Shown: in pieces, positions 4,702 through 8,448 of the stretch
Layout of the letters: every line of letters starts with the position of its first letter
Position numbering within the stretch: position 1 is the stretch's first letter
NCBI GenBank assembly: GCA_937880835.1
Contig: CALGRN010000283.1
Coordinates: forward strand, 1-8,448
Direction of reading: 5' to 3'
DNA from: an uncultured Prevotella sp.
GTDB lineage: Bacteria > Bacteroidota > Bacteroidia > Bacteroidales > Bacteroidaceae
Length of the DNA stretch: 8,448 nt
The notes under the pieces: model-generated
Databases searched by the model: none
Told to the model about the DNA's origin: nothing
The model's input: the letters and a program-made list of their open reading frames with translations, nothing else
Made by a program: the position numbers and the translations under genes

Positions 4702-6906
4702 ATGAAGAAAATATTCTTTATGTGTGCTGCTTTTATTTTAGCAACAACACAACTCCTTGCTGTACAGAAGTTAGATTTGAAAGAAATGACATCAGGAAAA
4801 TTCAGAGCAAAATATCTGAGTGCAGTAAAACCAATGTCTGATGGAGAAAGTTATACTCAAATAAGTGCTGACGGTAAGAAGATTGAGATACATTCATTCA
4901 GAACAGGCGAACAAACAGGCGTGCTTTTCGACAAGGATAATGTTCAAGGTGTAAGCATCGGCAATATTGACGGATATATAATGAGTCCTGACGGAAAACG
5001 CATTCTCATACAGACTGAAACGAAAGCGGTTTACAGACGTTCTTTCAAAGCAGTATATTACATATATACAATAGCAAGTAAGAAACTTGAACCATTGTCT
5101 GATAACGGACCTCAACAAGTACCTATATGGTCTCCGGATGGCAATCAGATAGCCTTTGTGAGAGATAACAACATATTTCTTATAAAACTTTTGTATGACA
5201 ATTCTGAAAGTCAGATAACAAAAGACGGCAAGTTTAATGAAATAATCAATGGTATTCCGGATTGGGTGAATGAGGAAGAGTTTGGTATTAACACTTCAAT
5301 GACATTCAATGCGAACGGAACTATGATTTGTTGGATAAAATATGATGAATCAAAAGTCAAAACATATTCTTTGCAACTTTTCAGAGGTGATACTCCTGCA
5401 AATGAACAATACGCAGATTATCCCGGTGAATACTCATATAAATATCCGAAAGCAGGGTATGATAATTCTGTTGTAAGTGCTTGGAGTTACGATATTAAAA
5501 GTCATCAGACACGTAAATTGGATCTGCCATTGGATGCAGACGGATATATACCACGTATAAAATCTACGGATGATGCAGATAAAGTAATATTGTATACGAT
5601 GAATCGTCATCAGGACGAACTAAACATTTATGCAGCTAATCCGCGTACTACGTTATGTAAACTTATTATAAAAGAAAGCGTACCTAAGTATGTAAAGGAA
5701 GAGGTATTGGATAATATCGTTATAACGAAGAATAACATACTTATGCCAAGTGACAGAGAAGGATATATGAACTTATATCTTTATAATGTAAATGGCAAAT
5801 TGTTGAAGAAACTCGTTGGTGGTAAGTTTGATGTTACGGATGTTTACGGATATGATGAAAAAACAGGTAATGTTTATTATCAAGCAGCTGCATTGAATGC
5901 ACATGACAGACAGGTTTACATGGTTAATAAGAATGGCAAAATACAGCGTTTAACCATGAAAGAAGGAAATAACAGTGCTGTTTTCTCGTCTGACTATAAT
6001 TATTTTATTAATATATGGAGCGATTACGACAATCCTTATGTTTTCACATTATGCAATGCCAAAGGAAATACTATGGCTACGCTTATTGACAATAAGGAGT
6101 TGAAAGAATTATTGTCAGAATATGGTTTAAGCAAAAAAGAAACATTCTCTTTCAAAACTTCAGAAGGAGTTATGCTTGATGGTTGGATGATAAAGCCTTC
6201 TGATTTTGACTCATCAAAGAAATATCCGGTTATAATGTTTCAATATGGTGGTCCTGGAAGTCAACAAGTAATGAACTCTTGGGGTCTCGGAGCTATGGGA
6301 AATGGTGCTATATATGAGAATTATCTTACACAAAAAGGATTTATTGTTGTTTGTGTTGACGGACGAGGAACAGGTGGAAGAGGTTCAGAATTTGAGAAAT
6401 GCACTTATCTGAATCTTGGATATTTGGAAGCAAAGGATCAAGTCGAGACTGCCATTTGGTTGGGACAGCAACATTATATAGATAAATCTCGTATTGGAAT
6501 ATGGGGATGGAGCTTCGGAGGTTTTAATACTCTTATGAGTATGAGTGAAGGGCGTAACGTCTTTAAAGCAGGAGTTGCTGTTGCTCCTCCTACGAATTGG
6601 AAGTTCTATGATTCAGTTTACACTGAAAGATATATGAGAACTCCAAAAGAAAATCCAACAGGTTATGCTGTCAATCCAATAGAACGGGCAGAAAAAATGT
6701 ATGGTTCGTTGTTGATATGTCACGGTCTTGCGGACGACAACGTACATCCTCAGAATGTATTTGAATATTCAGAAGCACTTGTAAAGGCAGATAAAGATTT
6801 TAAAGAACTATTTTATACCAACAGAAATCACAGTATATTAGGAGGAAATACAAGAAATCATTTGTTCAGACAGATTACGGATTTCTTTACAAAAGAATTA
6901 AAATAG
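4702..6906 (+). CDS. Dipeptidyl peptidase IV (S9 family)
   Basis: This 734-residue serine exopeptidase would release X-Pro or X-Ala dipeptides from peptide N-termini. A signal peptide (about residues 1-20, MKKIFFMCAAFILATTQLLA) sends it out of the cytoplasm. Residues about 40-470 form the beta-propeller, with WSPDGN repeats (e.g. 143-148). The glutamates that bind the substrate amino terminus are in DWVNEEEF (187-194; E192/E193 correspond to human E205/E206). The C-terminal alpha/beta-hydrolase domain carries Y515 (FQYGGPGSQ), nucleophile S604 in GWSFGG, Y636/Y640 in YDSVYTERYM, D678 with N680 in HGLADDNVH, and H710 in NRNHS. All catalytic residues are present, and the length is close to the Porphyromonas enzyme (about 720). 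It has its own promoter and lies 58 nt ahead of iorA. Confidence 0.93.
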   Translation: MKKIFFMCAAFILATTQLLAVQKLDLKEMTSGKFRAKYLSAVKPMSDGESYTQISADGKKIEIHSFRTGEQTGVLFDKDNVQGVSIGNIDGYIMSPDGKRILIQTETKAVYRRSFKAVYYIYTIASKKLEPLSDNGPQQVPIWSPDGNQIAFVRDNNIFLIKLLYDNSESQITKDGKFNEIINGIPDWVNEEEFGINTSMTFNANGTMICWIKYDESKVKTYSLQLFRGDTPANEQYADYPGEYSYKYPKAGYDNSVVSAWSYDIKSHQTRKLDLPLDADGYIPRIKSTDDADKVILYTMNRHQDELNIYAANPRTTLCKLIIKESVPKYVKEEVLDNIVITKNNILMPSDREGYMNLYLYNVNGKLLKKLVGGKFDVTDVYGYDEKTGNVYYQAAALNAHDRQVYMVNKNGKIQRLTMKEGNNSAVFSSDYNYFINIWSDYDNPYVFTLCNAKGNTMATLIDNKELKELLSEYGLSKKETFSFKTSEGVMLDGWMIKPSDFDSSKKYPVIMFQYGGPGSQQVMNSWGLGAMGNGAIYENYLTQKGFIVVCVDGRGTGGRGSEFEKCTYLNLGYLEAKDQVETAIWLGQQHYIDKSRIGIWGWSFGGFNTLMSMSEGRNVFKAGVAVAPPTNWKFYDSVYTERYMRTPKENPTGYAVNPIERAEKMYGSLLICHGLADDNVHPQNVFEYSEALVKADKDFKELFYTNRNHSILGGNTRNHLFRQITDFFTKELK

Positions 6907-6964
6907 AGTATATTATACTTGTTTAAAATAATAATAAAATATTACACCTTAAAAACAAAACAAT

Positions 6965-8448
6965 ATGAAGAAACTTTTATTAGGCGATGAAGCTATTGCA
7001 CAAGGTGCTATTGATGCCGGTTTGAGTGGTGTTTACGCGTATCCGGGAACACCTTCAACGGAAATCACCGAGTACATTCAAGAGTCGCCGATAGCGAAAG
7101 AACGTGATATTCATCGCCGTTGGTCAACGAATGAAAAAACAGCGATGGAAGAGGCATTAGGTATGTCTTTTATGGGAAAACGAGCTCTTGTGTGTATGAA
7201 ACACGTAGGACTTAACGTATGTGCAGACCCTTTTGTCAATTCTGCTATTACCGGAACTAACGGAGGTATTGTGGTTTTAGTTGCAGATGATCCTTCCATG
7301 CACTCTTCACAAGATGAACAAGACAGCCGTTTCTATGGTAAATTTGCTATGATTCCTACATTTGAACCGAGCAATCAACAAGAGGCTTATGATATGATGT
7401 CTGTTGCTTTCGATTATAGCGAGAAAGTAAAATTACCGGTTCTTATGCGTGTAACGACCCGCATGGCGCATTCACGTGCCGTTGTTGAAATATCAGAAGA
7501 GTCTCGGAAAGAGAATGAAATGAATTTTAATTCCGTATCAAAAAACTGGGTACTTCTTCCTGCTAATGCACGCAGACGTAATGATATTGTTACTGCACAA
7601 CAAGCAGAGTTGGAGAAAGATTCCGTTGATTCTGTATATAATAAATATATAGATGCAGCAGATAAGAGTTTAGGTATCATTACCAGCGGAATAGCATTCA
7701 ACTATCTTAATGAGTGTTTTCCAAACGGATGTCCTTATCCTGTATTGAAGATTTCACAATACCCAATACCTAAGGTTTTGGTTCGTAAGATGACAGAAGA
7801 ATGCGATTCTGTTCTCGTTGCAGAAGAAGGACAACCGTTCATAGAAGAATTGTTACGCGGAATTATGCCCGGTAATGCAACAATAAAAGGCAGATTGTCA
7901 GGCGAACTTCCACGTACAGGCGAACTCAATCCTGATTTTATGAAGAGGGCACTTGGTTTCCCAAGCGAAGAAAATTATGCACCTTGCGAAGACGTTACTC
8001 CTCGTCCTCCTGCTTTATGTGTAGGATGTGGGCATCGTGATGTTTATTCTGCATTGAATAAAGTGCTTGAAGATTATCCCAATGCACGTGTGTTTGGAGA
8101 TATCGGATGTTATACATTAGGATTCATGCCGCCATATAATGCGATACACAGTTGCGTTGATATGGGAGCAAGTATTACAATGGCAAAGGGCGCAGCTGAT
8201 GCAGGACTATGGCCGGCAGTAGCTGTAATAGGAGATTCAACATTCACTCACAGCGGTATGACAGGTCTTCTTGATGCAATAAACGAGAACTCTAATATAA
8301 CAGTTATAATAAGCGACAACCTTACAACCGGTATGACTGGTGGACAAGACAGTGCCGGTACGAACAAGTTTGAGGCAATTTGTCGCGGATTAGGTGTAGA
8401 AGAAGAGCATTTGAGATATGTTGTTCCGCTTCCGAAAAATATGCCTGA
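6965..8448 (+). CDS. iorA: Indolepyruvate:ferredoxin oxidoreductase alpha subunit (3' end cut by window edge)
   Basis: The frame starts at the ATG at 6965 and is open for 494 codons to the window edge. The enzyme, with the IorB subunit, oxidatively decarboxylates aryl-pyruvates made from aromatic amino acids to aryl-acetyl-CoA, passing electrons to ferredoxin. Motifs seen: YPGTPSTEI (26-34), the TPP-activating region WSTNEKTAMEE (53-63), LCVGCGHRD (351-359), GDIGCYTLG, and the TPP/Mg motif GDSTFTHSG (423-431) ending in D451-N452. Whether a C-terminal ferredoxin domain with [4Fe-4S] cysteines follows, as in archaeal enzymes, cannot be seen. iorB would be expected next. The 58-nt gap after the peptidase gene shows no terminator and only a one-mismatch -7 box (TATACTTG, 6914-6921), so read-through is likely. 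Confidence 0.93.
   Translation, partial: MKKLLLGDEAIAQGAIDAGLSGVYAYPGTPSTEITEYIQESPIAKERDIHRRWSTNEKTAMEEALGMSFMGKRALVCMKHVGLNVCADPFVNSAITGTNGGIVVLVADDPSMHSSQDEQDSRFYGKFAMIPTFEPSNQQEAYDMMSVAFDYSEKVKLPVLMRVTTRMAHSRAVVEISEESRKENEMNFNSVSKNWVLLPANARRRNDIVTAQQAELEKDSVDSVYNKYIDAADKSLGIITSGIAFNYLNECFPNGCPYPVLKISQYPIPKVLVRKMTEECDSVLVAEEGQPFIEELLRGIMPGNATIKGRLSGELPRTGELNPDFMKRALGFPSEENYAPCEDVTPRPPALCVGCGHRDVYSALNKVLEDYPNARVFGDIGCYTLGFMPPYNAIHSCVDMGASITMAKGAADAGLWPAVAVIGDSTFTHSGMTGLLDAINENSNITVIISDNLTTGMTGGQDSAGTNKFEAICRGLGVEEEHLRYVVPLPKNMP

Noticed and set aside
6907..6919. Small inverted repeat AGTAT/ATACT after the peptidase stop as a terminator
   Set aside because: A 5-bp AT-only stem with a 3-nt loop is too weak, and no T-run follows.
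7111..7929. Several short minus-strand frames inside the right end
   Set aside because: They lie opposite the clearly identified iorA frame and show no protein-family features.

Overview
The window looks like an ordinary chromosomal segment of an AT-rich member of Bacteroidales, closest in feel to Prevotellaceae. Three things point there. Promoters are of the Bacteroidota type (-7 box TAnnTTTG with a TTG/TTTG about 18-21 nt upstream), and five are placed here. Start codons lack Shine-Dalgarno sequences. The gene set (DUF4738-like and DUF4230 lipoproteins, a GldB-like lipoprotein, a DPP IV of the Bacteroidota type, IorA) is also typical. No phage, transposon, CRISPR array, tRNA or rRNA is visible.

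Left part (1-2030): a truncated DUF4738-like lipoprotein gene reads leftward. It is divergent from a rightward pair of DUF4230 genes. The first of the pair encodes a lipoprotein and the second a protein with one N-terminal membrane anchor. Just after the second gene is a strong hairpin whose T-run is on the minus-strand side, so it looks built to stop leftward transcription.

Middle part (2031-2800): about 750 bp without a protein gene. It holds a minus-strand promoter at 2230-2237 which, with the hairpin at 2002-2030, would delimit a non-coding RNA of about 220-230 nt. The 180 bases at 2031-2210 are extremely strand-skewed (46 C against 6 G on the + strand). Further right are a perfect 12-bp palindrome, a large nested inverted repeat at 2478-2547, and a clear promoter for the GldB-like gene.

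Right part (2800-8448): the GldB-like lipoprotein gene converges on, and overlaps by 9 bp, a leftward radical SAM gene of the TIGR01212/YhcC family. The radical SAM gene diverges, from overlapping promoters, from a dipeptidyl peptidase IV gene with a complete catalytic triad. Downstream of that, with no visible terminator or consensus promoter between, is iorA (indolepyruvate:ferredoxin oxidoreductase alpha subunit), which runs off the window end. DPP IV releasing dipeptides and IorA oxidising aryl-pyruvates fit a peptide- and amino-acid-fermenting lifestyle; that link is inference. The protein genes are all recognisable families. The least explained part is the intergenic region at about 2000-2800.
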